NCBI GenBank assembly: GCA_000149265.1
Contig: CH003099.1
Location: 208,764-272,763 of the forward strand
Direction of reading: 5' to 3'
Source: Ciona savignyi
Taxonomy: Eukaryota; Chordata; Ascidiacea; Phlebobranchia; Cionidae
Length of the DNA: 64,000 nucleotides
Shown here: positions 32,443-45,407 of the stretch, piece after piece
Position numbering within the stretch: position 1 is the first letter of the stretch
Layout of the letters: every line of letters starts with the position of its first letter
Notes under the pieces: generated by a model
What the model was told of the DNA's origin: nothing
Databases searched by the model: none
Seen by the model: the letters and a program-made list of their open reading frames with translations, nothing else
Program-made: the position numbers and the translations under genes

Positions 32443-34315
32443 CAATGATCTATTTTCTTACGAAGGCGATGACGTAACAAACTGTCTTTGTTACAAACGC
32501 AAGATCACTTTCACATTTTAATATATATTACGTCATAACAATGCGTGGTTATTTCTATTGTCTTGCGTAACTAATAAACGAGGAAATACGAAAAGTGAAG
32601 AAAGTTCTCGAATTTCACCAACAAGTTTTACAAGATGATGAATGGCACAAGGTAAGCTGATCAATATTTATAAAGAATTCACTGTAATAATCTAATTTAT
32701 AAGGTTTATAATTATAAACTTGGTATTTTGTCCAAAGTTAAAAACTAAAATTGCTTGAAAGTTAATTCGCCGTATATTGGGTTCAATGTCGATTTTTGTC
32801 AAAAATGTTATAGTCTTATATCAAAATTGAACCTTAATAATAAATGCTGCAAAACGCAAATATAGCGTAATGTGTGTGGTTTGGTTAATAATATGGAAGT
32901 TCAGTATTGTGGGTTTGGTCTACAATGACTATCATTTTGTTCCATTATGGGAATAGACAGCATAATCCTGTTTATCCCCTAGAAATAGAAAACGAGAGTC
33001 ATTACAGCAAGGGTAATAATCAACATATTTAAATTACAGTTCACAGTCAGTAGCAACTTATATTCCAGTCTATATTTTGTTATTTATATTGTGGTTTGGA
33101 ATTTAATTGGCTGGGTGTGGTTTGAACCAACACCCTTTCCGCTTTAAGTGGTCTTAACAACTGTACATGTGTGAATATGCGTGGATGTATTAATAGCTTT
33201 ATGTCGTCACAAATACTATACATGGGAAAAGCTTTTTCGACACCAAAAATAGGTTAATCAACTTAAGTAGGACTATAAGTGGAATACGAAAGTAAAATTT
33301 TTAAATATGATACTAGTCAGCGAATATACAGCTGTGACGTAATAAAAAGGCCAGCGTTTGACAACGGTAATTTTCGTTTCTGAAAATTTTATTTCTGGTA
33401 GACCACATTAACACCACTTTCGAATAGCTTTTTCGCCATAAAATCCTCTATAGTTCGGATGACAGAAACGAAACCAACAAATTTAACGATGATGCGTATA
33501 TTCTATACACGTGTAAATGATATTGTAAGGCATTGTTTACAAAAGAACAATTAAAACGCAAGGAATTTTTGTTTGGCATACTCGATTGTAACATAAAATG
33601 GTGTTTCTTTTCCATCTTATATTAAACTATTTTTTATGACAGCGAAGTGATTAAAAATACTCGTTTAGCATAAGTAAAACTGGCAGTAAAGGAAAAAAGC
33701 AACAAAACTGTACATCGTGGTTTATTATCACACTATAGTTAAAATACATTAATTTGGGGGAAACTAAATGAAGGGAAATAGGTAAATACAGACAAAGGGA
33801 AACAACACAAAAATAAAGAATACTTTGGGGTGTGAGGTCTGGGGTAAGAAAGCGTTGGTCCGGGGGTTGAAATTAGTGCTGTTGGGCAGGTTTACAATTG
33901 GCTTTTCTACATTTAGTCAGAAGCTTCTTTCCTTTCTTTCCACTTTCAATATTGTTGCCCGATTCTTTGAAAAAATACTAGTGCTGATGAAATTTATCCC
34001 ACTTCAAAACGTCGAATGGAGCGATTTTTTAGTATTAAAATTAAGAGAAAAAAACAGCCTTTGCAGCCCCACGTTGGTTATAACTGTAGTAACGTTTAAA
34101 AGCCACGTTTAAAAGGGGTCTATAGCATTTGTAAAATAAACAGTTTTCCTTATTAGAATCTTAATTCTTGCCATGCGTGATGTTTTGAAGGCGAATGCAT
34201 TTCGATGAGTTTCGGTTCATTGTAAGCTCTAGTTTATGCCTCTGTGTGTATAGCCATATTTTATGTGCAATTTTTAATCTTACACAATTCTCCTTTTAAA
34301 ACATGGTTACTTTTT
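32443..34315. other. Intergenic DNA, nothing recognised
   Basis: No gene, RNA or clear repeat. It contains several ACGTCA-type motifs (32470, 32530, 33335) and a GAAACGAAA-type patch at 33370-33475. The 95-codon frame at 33825-34112 has no recognisable domain or flanking gene signals. Confidence 0.4.
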
Positions 34316-34416
34316 TACCGGACTAGATTTCGAACCATTGATAGGATAGGCTTAACAATAAGACCGTTTTTTATATAGAATGGTTATATGTAACCATTCG
34401 GCCACACGACCGTACC
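34316..34416 (-). repeat. SINE-B copy
   Basis: ACCGGACTAGATTTCGAACC (B box side) through to ACCATTCGGCCACACGACCG (A-box side), minus strand. Confidence 0.65.
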
Positions 34417-34597
34417 ATTTTATATTCTGGTCCGTTATAACTTTGTCTATTACTACATAGCAACACATCGTGGGTAAATTTACCTTTGGAGTACTACCGT
34501 TAGATGGCAATATAGAGCTAAATAATTTCATAAAAAAACTACTGCAAGGTAGCGATATAGAGCAAAGTTTTATTATAATAATAACCAACAGCTAACT

Positions 34598-34957
34598 GTA
34601 CGGCCTTGTGGCCGAATGGTTAACGCATATGTAGTTTTGAAAATTAAAAAAACGGTCTTGGTGACGAACACATCACTGGTTCGAACCCTAGCCTGGTAAA
34701 AAAAAACAAAAAAAAATAACAGCTAACTGTAACGTGTCCGATATACCAAATCACATGTAAAAACGGTCTTGGGGACGAGCTCATTATGGGTTCGAAACTA
34801 AGCCGGGTAAAAAAGAAAATAAAACGAAAAAAACATCAGCTAACTGTACGATCTTGTGGACGAGTGGTTAACACGACCGATACATATACCAAATTATATA
34901 CAAAAACGATCTGTGCAGCGAGCCCATTATGGGATCGAAACCCTCCGGTAAAAAAAA
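34598..34957 (+). repeat. Tandem cluster of three SINE-B copies
   Basis: Copies at 34598-34700 (full), 34757-34812 (3' half) and 34846-34957 (full), all plus strand. Each is preceded by a variant of ACAGCTAACTGTA and ends in an A-run; a fourth CAGCTAACT follows the last copy. The spacing of about 120 bp and the repeated flank suggest tandem duplication of one insertion or repeated insertion at one target. Confidence 0.65.
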
Positions 34958-35521
34958 TACAACAAAAAAGGAATCACCAGCTAACTCTGAAAATTTCTAA
35001 GGAGATTAGTTCGAACATTTCTCTTAAAAGCGTCACTGAAACACCGCAGTTCGAAGTTTCGTTATTATGTTGCAAGTTTCTATGACGTCACATTACGGAA
35101 TTTCATGACCAGGGGGCTGTGGTCCAAGTTAAACGTATTTATTATTTATGTCAGACTGATATAAATAATTTTAGGTATTTTGTGTTATTTTTAGCAGAAT
35201 ATACTAGAATGATATAACCTAGGTTTTTAAATTGTATTTCCTCTGTACGCGATATCCATTTACGTTTATAAATAAAAACTTAATTTTTTGAAATAGTTTT
35301 GAATAATAACTAACAAAACAATCGAACCGTGAAAGTTAGCTTAAAACCCAATAAGTTCTGTTTATGCCACTCACTTAAACAACATGTTTACTAGGCAAAC
35401 TACGCCAAAAGCCAAACAGTTTACTCTCTCAGTAATGAATGCAAATTAACACAGACAATAGCCGTTTGCCAATTTTTTTACTGGGTTGCGTTTATTAAGA
35501 CTTTGGTCTATATTTCTTATG

Positions 35522-35940
35522 TGACAATGTACAATAATAGTACAATAATATAAAGTTTCTGTAATATTGTACAATAATAAACAGTTTCTGTGGTAATGTA
35601 CAATAATATAAAGTTTCGGTAATAATGTACAATATTATACAGTTTCTGTAATATTGTACAATAATAAACAGTTTCTGTTATAATGTACAATATATAAAGT
35701 TTCTGTTATAATGTACAATATTATACAGTTTCTGTTATAATGTACAATATATAAAGTTTCTGTTATAATGTACAATATTATACAGTTTCTGTTATAATGT
35801 ACAATAATAAACAGTTTCTGTTATAATGTACAATATATAAAGTTTCTGTTATAATGTACAATATTATACAGTTTCTGTTATAATGTACAATATATAAAGT
35901 TTCTGTTATAATGTACAATATTATACAGTTTCTGTGATAA
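35522..35940 (+). repeat. AT-rich minisatellite
   Basis: About 420 bp made of alternating short units such as TGTACAATAATAAACAGTTT and TGTACAATATATAAAGTTTC, with TGTTATAA joining them. The basic period is about 24-28 bp and a higher-order period of about 50-55 bp is visible in the second half, where ATTATACAG and ATATATAAAG units alternate. Confidence 0.85.
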
Positions 35941-38900
35941 TGTAGAAGTTTAATTTACTTTTGTGCTACCTAGATATCATTATCATTAACTTGCTTACTA
36001 TTGCGTCATAATGAATGAGAAAGGCAACCCATGTTGATATATCGTGCGTATGACGTCATAAGGTTCACGTGCTTCTGACAACAAACGACGCAAAATAAGC
36101 ATTGCAACGTAATAATGACCAGACGTTAACAGTTTCAAAGTCCGACTTATTTTCTACCCTCTATGGTAGTAAGTATTATGACGTAATTGTGCTATATTAT
36201 GTGAAATCAGTCCAGTGGGTTACAAAATAAGACTGTGACATCATGGAACCAGTTATTCGTCACATTCTGGGTGGTTTGATAGGTGACAAAGGCGGTTTGT
36301 AATCTTGCTGAAAAATTCAAAAAATGCCTTTGAATTTAAACCTGTTTTTTTCGATGATTTCAATGGAAAAATACGTGAAAGATTTTGAAAGAATTTCATG
36401 ATTAACATATTTACTACGCGGCTGAAAATCTGAGTCATATTCTTTATAATTTTTTGTTTTTAAGTTTTTTGTGTGTCATAATTAGGAGGGGACCAGCATA
36501 GTTAATTTAGTAGGACTAGTTGTGACGTAACAAGGAGAATATTATGTAATTACTGAAGAGCGACTACACCATTTTTTGCTAGTACCTAGATAAAAGTACT
36601 GGCAATCTAGTCCTAGTTGTTGATTGATAATATAAACAGATCCAAATCACTTGTTGCAATTGTTGGGAGAAAACAAATAAAAAAGGAATGTCGAACATAA
36701 TTTCAATGTCAAGTTCGTCATGTATCTTGATGAGGGGTAGTACTGAGAACTTGAAGGCTGGAGGCAAATATTTCTGAACTAACATAGCGCTACAAACCAC
36801 AACTATTGGAGATTTCTATCTCACTGACGTCATTTCTCCCTCTTGGTTACGTAGCTATTACGTCATCGAGATTCCATAGGCGACTGGCGAGTGTCACGTT
36901 ATAGGAAGCGACGTCGGAATTTTAACTTGGATTGAGTTATCTTACCCGTTTACCGGCTGTTTCGGCTTGATAGCTTTAGATCACAATGTTCTGTGACCGC
37001 ATCTGACAATATTGATGCAATCAAGTGAGACAAATGTACATTCTTGACTGTTCAGAGCGTTTACTGAGTTTGGTTGGTAGAGAAATGAGTGAGAACCCCC
37101 TTTGAAGATCGAAAGAGATTGATCTGAACTTTGTTGTACATTTTGTTTAAAAGTGCAGTCAACAAAACTATATTTTGAAGGTTTCTTAGGTGCAAATGTG
37201 CTACAAAAATGATAAATGTTTATTTTGAAAACGACAAAAATCAAAACTAATTTCCTATTCGTATCATCTGAGACCTTTCAAAACAACCATGAAATTACAG
37301 GTTATTGCAGATCACTACATATCACAGGTTACTACAGGACATTAAAGTGACAGGTTGACAGGGTTATTACAGGTCAAGAGTGGAATGTATCAGAGACAGC
37401 ATCTGGTAAGCTGGAAGTGGAAAACAAGACTTAATTAATATCTCCAGACTTCGCCTTGTAATCTAAACACCGTGGTCTCTTTTATGCGGAACTGCTTATT
37501 AAACCTGGAGTTGTGTATTTGAGGCAACCTTTATTGTCTCTTGAATTAAAATTGCTATTTCCAAAGCAAGAAGCGGTCGGCAGTGAAAGTCTACCCACCT
37601 TTAATTAAAAGTGTTGCAATCAATTTTATTGAGAAAGTAAAAAACAATGGATTACGATTCAAAGAAAATACGTCACAGTTGGACTACAATGGCGGTTGTG
37701 TTGATCTGTTACGTTAATACAACTTTTGATGACGCATTTAATTTAGTTCATATCATTAGGTGTGGGGTGATTAAGCACTTTTTAAAACCATGGATTGTGT
37801 TTATATGAGCCAATGCTGCTTGGGTCAATTTAAGGTAGGGTAAAACAGTGTTATCGGTGGGTTTTGCATTCCGGAATAGCTGGTTGTGCGTTTGACTGTC
37901 TGGTGACGGTTTAAAAACCAACCGATTGGTCCACTGTTTAAACTAGTGTTTGTAAAACCCTTTCCATTGGTGACAAATCAGTTTTAAAATTAAATGTATT
38001 CCACCATTGTACCGAAAGTGTCGCTCCTGTTGGCACACAGGAAATTATCCACACACCCCCAACACATTGTTAGTACGCTCAACTAAACACATAGCGACCA
38101 TGTGCCCAAATACAGCTCTAAGACAGAATGGAATTTTACGGAAATCAAACTGAAAACGGAAATACCTAGAATACAGGAGCGTCTGGTTTACGTTAAATTT
38201 AGCCAAACGCTTTCTAACAATGCTTATAACTGTTACTTTAATGGTATATATTTCAGACGGTCAAACTTAACAAAAAGTTAGTTCTTTTTATCAAAAATTT
38301 ACCTTAAAAAACAAATTGTGTTGGACAAATTTTCAGGAACCCACAACGAATGCAGGAGACGTTTAATTATGGCCGATTGTTGCAACATAACCCGATTATT
38401 GCGATTTAAACACTTATAAAGTGCGACAAGTTAATTCTTGTCGATTATCATCAGACACACTTGAGGTTGTGACGTCAGCAAGGATTTATTGTGAAGTGAT
38501 AATGTCTGAACCCGTATACGACGAATTTTATCCCGGAAACAATAAGAAAATGATTCGAACAGACTAAACAGGACATAGGAGTGTATAGTGGTATACGAAC
38601 CATCCTTAGACCACCTTATTACTCATTTGAGTTTACATGGACTCAGTAAAAGTGGCCTACGGGGTCGAAATCGGTGGGGGTGTTGGGTTAAGCGGGCACT
38701 ATATAGGTCGTTTTGAAATATGGCGAAAAACGGCCGTGGGTGATGCGCTTATCCAGTGCTTTTAAGAAACTCGGTAACTGCGCAAGTGGAAGCTCTATCG
38801 GAATTCTAATTGTGATGTAATAAACGTGTCGACTATCCCATTGTTAAGTCACTTATTGAACAATTAAACGTAGGTTCGGCATCCGATAGCTTCAAAGTGG

Positions 38901-39777
38901 TGTAGGGAAGCCGGTTACCTCAAATTTTATCTCATTATACCATCTGGCCTGCTATTTCGTGTTCTGGTATTTAAAACAGTGTAGATATGAAGAATGAGTA
39001 AACTATTGAAATGAAAAAAGTGTCTATTTGGTTAATAATAAAACAGTGAAAATTTTAATGACATGGTGTGTCGTATAAATCGGTCAAAACAACATTCCTG
39101 TCTAATTAAACGTCGAATTTAAATCTCGCAGTTATTATTACGATGGTTTTCTAAATGTGGTACTTTAATTTCGGTTCTTTACGTGTTTCGAAACATAATT
39201 AAGTCAATTTGAAAAAAAACACCAACAGAATTTCGTTTTGAAGGTTTAATATTACTACGGACAAAGAATTGGCGAATTGTGGTGTTTTAACTCACCGCGC
39301 ATTCAAATTCTGGGGAGAAACACTATTACATTACCCTAAATCTCGAGTGGTGGCGCTGTTAAGGCAAATTTGAAAAACAACTTCGTGGATCGAGATTTTC
39401 GGGGAACTCGGCCGGGTCAACAGTCCTCGGAACCCGGTGGGGGAACCATATTCCCATCGAAGTGATAAATCACCATTCCTCGCATAGTTAGATCGTGAGG
39501 CTGTGACATCATAGGCTCATTTGTTACAACACAACACCTGGCAGAAAACAGAATGACCTGACTCTAAATTATGGCGGGTTAATTGCGGCAAACGCAACGG
39601 GAGAAATTACTGAAGGTGGTAAAACAGTCATTACCTGGCGCCTTTTACAGCCGCGCTAATAACGACTATATTGGCTCATTCAAACTTCATAAATAAGCCC
39701 ATCTCTGAAGTCAGAGTGTGTTATTTTTACGAGGTATGAAATGGTCACAGAGATCGGCAGTTATGCGCAAAAGTTTA
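35941..39777. other. Intergenic DNA upstream of CCN, no gene seen
   Basis: Nearly 4 kb without recognisable coding exons or RNA genes. ACGTCA-type motifs are frequent (for example 36053, 36180, 36524, 36829, 36861, 37670, 38470). A small patch at 37298-37375 repeats TTACAGGT / CACAGGTTACTACAGG. It could hold distal regulatory elements of CCN. Confidence 0.35.
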
Positions 39778-39967
39778 CATTCCTGGGGATTCGAGATGCA
39801 GCTGCGAAATCCTAAGCGACATAAAAGCAAAATTTTGGTCGGAACAGGCCATTCTCGAATTTAGATATTTCCGTATCTCCTTTTTTGGTAAAATTGGCGG
39901 CATTCCTCTCCCAATTCGGCAAGACAGGGGCGACTGTGACGTTTCAAAACATTCCATTCTTACGTCA
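39778..39967 (+). promoter_or_regulatory. Upstream region of CCN with three CATTCC (TEAD-type) motifs and a CRE-like site
   Basis: CATTCC occurs at 39778-39783, 39901-39906 and 39950-39955 (the last as ACATTCCA), and TTACGTCA at 39960-39967. CATTCC is the TEAD recognition core. Vertebrate CTGF and CYR61 are well-established YAP/TEAD targets through such sites close to their promoters, so the cluster fits. Binding is inferred. Confidence 0.45.
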
Positions 39968-40099
39968 CAATCATAGTTATTCTCTCACTTTCCGCGTCTC
40001 CCTCTCCTCCCAGACTCTCTCTTCCTATCTCTCAAGCGGCGGGTGCCTTCTTCTGTCTCGATCGCTATCACGGACTGGCGAAAACTATTCTCGAACGCC

Positions 40100-40106
40100 A
40101 TAAAAA
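40100..40106 (+). promoter_or_regulatory. Putative TATA box of CCN
   Basis: ATAAAAA within GCCATAAAAACAGG, about 170 bases before the start codon. Transcription would start near 40130, leaving a ~150-base 5' UTR. Confidence 0.4.
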
Positions 40107-40277
40107 CAGGAGACCCGACAAACGCGCTTCATTCTACTCCAGACAAGTGCACGCGAAGCTGTCTCAGTCTTAGCGGCAAGAAAACTTGATATTACTTCAG
40201 ACTTTGAAGATACCAGTGGATTTACTTTCGACATCTGACCATCTAGTCAGCTAACAAGTTTCAGAAACTCGATAAAA

Positions 40278-43200
40278 ATGATTTCAACCAACAGCTATCT
40301 TTGCGTTTTAACTGTCATCGTCTATTTGGCAACGGTGAGTTGAAAAAATTAAAAATTAGCTTTTTTATTGTGATGCCAGAAAGGTGTTTATTACCGCGCA
40401 GTTATGATTTCGAAAATCGATTAATGATTAGCAGCGTTTAGTCTATTGTTCCGAGCTATTTTGGGCGTCGACTTTGTTTGCCTTTTGCACCCTCTGCGTT
40501 GGATACCGTTCACGTTGTTAAGTTAACTTTCTAGTTAATGTACTTAACCTTCCAAGTTGCGAGGCCGCGAGCGTTCGCTGACAAACATGTACGTAACAAG
40601 TGCACGATTGTCGCATCACAAGGGCACGTTTCTCGCATACCACAATATACGAGCGAATTAACGCGACAAAGACACCTTTTCTAATTTTAGAATAGTCGGA
40701 CAAAGTCATTATTGTGACACAAACACGTGACAAAGAGGACAAAACCAAGGGATCGTGGGACTATGTGAAAAGGATCTTGGGGGTGTGGGGGCTAAATATA
40801 AAGCAAAATCGATCCAATTATATTCCAGAAAATTGCAATTTATTATTAATCTTGCGTTCCAGTTACGGGAATGTCTTAAGTTGATGAGGCAATAAACCTT
40901 ACAAAGTTGATAATGCGTGACTAGGGTTAATACGTTAATGATATATCGATGACAAGAAATGTTGTAAACGAAGGTAAAATCAACAAAATTCCGATAGAGT
41001 TTTGCGAACTGTCAAATGATGATGTAGCCTCGTGGTCGGGAGGTATGTGGTTGCGGGGTTGGAATTCGGACTGGTTGCCCGAGGTAGTAGCCGCTTGATT
41101 CGAAAAGTTATTTACGCTTCAAGTTCGCGACCAGACAGGAAGCGCACGGCGGCAACTCGCGTGTTGAGCGGCTGCTCTGTGACCGAACAATCGCCGAGTT
41201 GATAACGTGGAACGTCGATGAAGGATACTAGAACAACGCGACGATTTGAGTGGGTCGCGATGAAACGATAAACATGTTTCGATCACTGTATCACGACTTT
41301 CTAATATTTTGTTAAGTTTTTCACATATCTTGATCAAACAATTAAGCATTTGTACGAAATCAACTAAAGCTTAAATAACTTTTCTGATCCATCCACAGAC
41401 TTCGTCAGCCGGTCAAATCCGTGCCATGACTACTGAATCTCCTGAATGCCGACGAAAATGCGCGAACTGCCCGCCGACCCCCGTATGCCCAGTCGGGGTT
41501 AGTCTCATACCCGGCGAGTGTGGGTGCTGCAAGCAGTGCGCCAGACAACTGGATGAAACCTGCAACGACCAAATGCTCTGCGACCCCCACAGGAACTTAT
41601 ACTGCGCCTATTCGGACGTGGACCAACGTGAAGGGAGATGTGTAGGTAAGGGAAACATGCAATACCTCGTATGATTTACAAATCAACAATTGTTCATCTT
41701 AAAATTTTATTAAATACCAATATCCAAACTGTTTTTTTTGGCTAAAAACTTAAGTTAGTTCAACTTTCTTTAAAATGTATTGATAAGCATACATAACTGC
41801 CCACAAAATCAAATCATATTTGGGCATACACAAAAACTCAACAGTATCTTGTATTTAGTGATAAAAGTAGCAAAGTTATTTGGCAGTACACCCGTTATGG
41901 ATTGCGTTGTAACTGTTGGTTCAAATTTCGTTTCTAGTACACATAGGTTTTCAACATAAACAGTTCTAGAAAAGGAATAATTAAAATCTAGGGTTACACG
42001 ATACAACTCCAGCTCTACTTTTAAACATTCATTTCGAACAATGGCTATTGTTTCGTGTTGAAACGTGACCGCGTTAAAAAATAGAGCTGCTCAGGTATTC
42101 GAATGTACGCGTGTTTGCTACACAGTTGTTTTCCATTAAACACACTTCAAGCCGCATTTGCTGTAGTGAAGTCCTAAGGTCATACTAATAAAGTAAATGT
42201 TTAAAATATTTCCAATCTTAGTCACGCTCTTCCGTATTTTTAAACACACATGGTCGCTGATAGTGGATTTTAGCTGTGGATACTTGTGTCAAAGCTTAGA
42301 AATACTTAAACCAACATTTCTAAATCGGTCCCTCCTTTTCACAGCCAAGCCAGGCCGAGCATGTCTGTCAAGCGGTCACACTTACGTGAACGGAGAGTCC
42401 TTTCTCATTGGCTGCAAAGTGAAGTGTACCTGTATGGACGGAGTGCTAGCTTGTGAGAACAACTGCCCAGTAACCATCACTGCTTCTGCTCCCAAGGTAA
42501 GCGCACAATAACAATTGCTAACGTCATAATGTGCTATATTTGATAATACCACCAGCCAATTTAAATAGAAATTTAATTAGTTTTTAACACTTTGTCAACG
42601 TCATAATATTCTATATTTAATACTAATATCACCCAGTCTAAATTACAAATTGAACTAGTTTTTAACTCTAGTTTTTAAATCAAATTAAATCGGGTTATTT
42701 GAAGAAGTATTTTGAACTCAATTGTATTAAATGCATACAAGCTACCAACTAATTGTGGTTTAACATCTGAGTTTTGAAGTACATAGTACAGCTAAACATC
42801 AATTTGGTAAACAAGACTATCATGTGTGCTTAAACCCATGCGTTCATAGCGTTAACGTCATTTTCACACAGAACTGCAGACACCCACAACTGGTAAAGCG
42901 ACCTAACCAGTGCTGTTCCGAGTGGATCTGCAGCGGTGCGTCGTTGAATAACAACACAACATTCCCCCGACCAGCACCGTCCAACCAACAGACCAGGAGA
43001 CGACTTCACCCTAATGCTTTCAGACCAAGAATTATCGCAATGGGTAGGTTATTGAGCAATTTTGAGTTTTAGAATATAAACTGTGGTATTTCATCCGCGA
43101 AAATGGACCGACTGGTAGCGGGTCTAAGTTGCGTGTTAAAGTGTGGGATTAACTGAAGAGGGGGTCGATTTATCGAGACCAACGCGGCGTGTTTTCGACA

Positions 43201-44567
43201 AAAAGTGGGCTTTAAACCGCCTTTCTCGCTAAGCCTGTATTCGCTCTGCATGTGGTGATTGCCGAGATGGCGATGTGGATTCCGCGGTCATCTGAGATAA
43301 CAAAGCCTGCCTTGTTGATAAGAACTCTCCGAATCTGAGTATCATACAGGGTCGGTATCTTAGGTATGCCGTCGTCCGAGATTATTATTGTTATTACGGT
43401 CTGCCGCACCCTTTATCGCGAGCGTTGAACTGTGACGCAATAGAACCGTCTGTCACGAAACATAAGTTCGACGGAATGTGTTAGAAGCCGCATTGTTTAC
43501 GACATAATTACTAACCGCGACTGTATAACAATCTAGAACATAACCAGGCACGAAAACCGTGCGCAGCTGACAGCGACGGTAAATTCCAGAAGTGATTCGG
43601 CAAAATAAAGAAGATTTATCCTTCTATGACGTTGTTATCAGCTAAAATAGCGCGATGCGTCAGACCAAATAAGGGCATTATTCGCGGGGAGCCGCAGGCG
43701 AAGTGCATCGATGTACTTGGTGTTTAAGTTTTCATACACCGAGGTGACTACGATACTCTAAATATGTCCTAAGAAATCGACCGCAGCGGCGGCTGTACCT
43801 ACGTGCTGAAACCAGTTATGTTATTCACGCGTCGAGTTATGGTTGAGAGCTTCAACTCAATCTTTTTATTTTTGTCTCCAGCAGCGAACCGCCGAACGCC
43901 TATCTCCATCACCGTACGGGCCAAGGACAAGTGTAATGTGCAGACAACTGAATGGTCGGCGTGCTCCAAGACCTGCGGCTGGGGGGTATCCGAGAGGGTT
44001 ACCAACGATAACAAAGCCTGCAAACTCCGCAAGCAATCCAGACTCTGTCAAATCCGACCTTGCAGTGCCAACTTCGCAGATAACATTAAGGTGAGGACAA
44101 ACCACAGTGTATTCTAGGAATGTGGGCACTACCGAGCAGATAAAACCGATCTCAATTTAAGCTCTGCGCACTTGTGATAACAATTGCCTCTCCTTTACAA
44201 TTCAAACAATCCAGTTACGAAGTGTGTACCGTATAATGATCAAATGACTAATATCGTCTATTTTAATCTGCAGCGTGGAAAGAAATGCATCCGCACCGTG
44301 AAAGCTCAGCGACGAGTCCAATATTCCTTCTCCGGGTGCCAGAGCAAGGTATACACCCCCAAATACTGCGGCGAGTGCGTGGATGGCAGATGCTGCACGC
44401 CCAAAGAAACCGTCACCCGACCCGTCAAGTTCACCTGCGACGGCGGCTTCAAGTTCAAGAAGCGAATGATGGTGATCAAGTCGTGCTCGTGCCACCGGAA
44501 GTGCTTCGGATCGGACAACGACTTCTTCTCCTACCGACGGATGGGAGGCGACACCTGGCAAGAATGA
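40278..44567 (+). CDS. ccn: CCN family (CYR61/CTGF/NOV) matricellular protein, six exons, 376 aa
   Basis: Exons 40278-40334, 41399-41645, 42345-42496, 42872-43043, 43882-44090 and 44274-44567. All introns are GT-AG and phases agree (0,1,0,1,0), giving 1131 nt with the stop. All four CCN modules are present. Residues 1-~22 are a signal peptide (hydrophobic LCVLTVIVYLAT). The IGFBP module spans 36-100 with 12 Cys and the signature GECGCCKQCARQL. The VWC module spans 108-172 with 10 Cys, ending QCCSEWIC. A basic hinge follows with TRRRL and a possible N-glycosylation NNT. The TSP1 module is about 227-271 with WSACSKTCGWGVSERVTN. The CT cystine knot is 284-~360 with 10 Cys, including CVDGRCCTP. 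Length is normal for the family (about 345-380). It would be secreted and bind integrins, proteoglycans and growth factors. Which vertebrate CCN it is closest to cannot be decided by eye. The VWC module is split between exons 3 and 4, unlike the one-exon-per-module layout of vertebrate CCN genes. Confidence 0.95.
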
Positions 44568-45352
44568 GGGGCGATCGGCGCATAAGGGGCTTCCCCTTTA
44601 CCAAGACCGGATGACCACGAAACGAGGGTGCAGTGACGTCATCGCCATTACGTCATGATGACGTTTAAACGACAACCATTGGTTGTAGAATCGAGAAACT
44701 TCTGTCCACTAAAGTCAACAGACTCCTCTCAGGATAATAGAAGAGCTCCGCAATCGTGTGGGCTCACGAACTCTAAAGTAGATTTAGCTATTTTGTGTTT
44801 GACGTAACAATGTCGATAACGTGGCCAACTTTCTAATTTGTGCGACATTCCAAATATTTTGGACCAACCGTCATTCTAAACCTTTTAGTCACATGTTCGC
44901 GTGCGAACTTCATTTCCAATGCCAGTGCTTTCATCAGATTTGATTGACTGAATCCAAACAAAGGATTATCCGGGTTCAGCCTCAAAATTGGAAACACTGA
45001 ACCGACCGCATTTATTTTTGGTTGTTTTTTTAAGTTGTCAAAAGTTGGCCACGATTTTATTGCAGTTTTTTTTCTTTTTCTTATAACGCCCTCTTAACGC
45101 TGTGACGACGCCAACTTCGGCGATTTGTTTATAACTTGATGAACCTGCCTTGTGCAGCAACTGTAGCTCCGACTTACACATTTCAAATGTGCTCCTTGTA
45201 GTTGTGGAAAGTTTAACGTTAAAATTAAAACTACTTTTCGACTTTGTAGAGTTTTTCAATGTTTTCTGTCGATTTCTATTGTTTTGTGCCTCCTATTTAT
45301 TGTACTTCATTTTATTACAACATATTTTTATACTGTCATTTTCAATGTAAGA

Positions 45353-45358
45353 AATAAA
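45353..45358 (+). terminator. Likely polyadenylation signal of CCN
   Basis: AATAAA about 790 bases after the stop codon, in AT-rich sequence; the 3' UTR would be 44568 to about 45375. Several later AATAAA strings in the duplicated region (45540, 45730) are alternatives. Confidence 0.4.
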
Positions 45359-45407
45359 AAAGGCAAAACTACCAGAAAAGAAAGTATATTTGTGCTGAAT
45401 TCGTTAG

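Noticed and set aside
33825..34112. 95-codon frame as a small gene
   Set aside because: No recognisable domain, no promoter or splice context, composition typical of AT-rich intergenic sequence.
35522..35940. CRISPR-like regular repeats
   Set aside because: Units are contiguous AT-rich minisatellite repeats without unique spacers, in animal nuclear DNA.
43212..43409. 65-codon minus-strand frame in CCN intron 4 as an antisense gene
   Set aside because: No domain or transcription signals; kept only as a possible regulatory or retro-derived patch in the findings.
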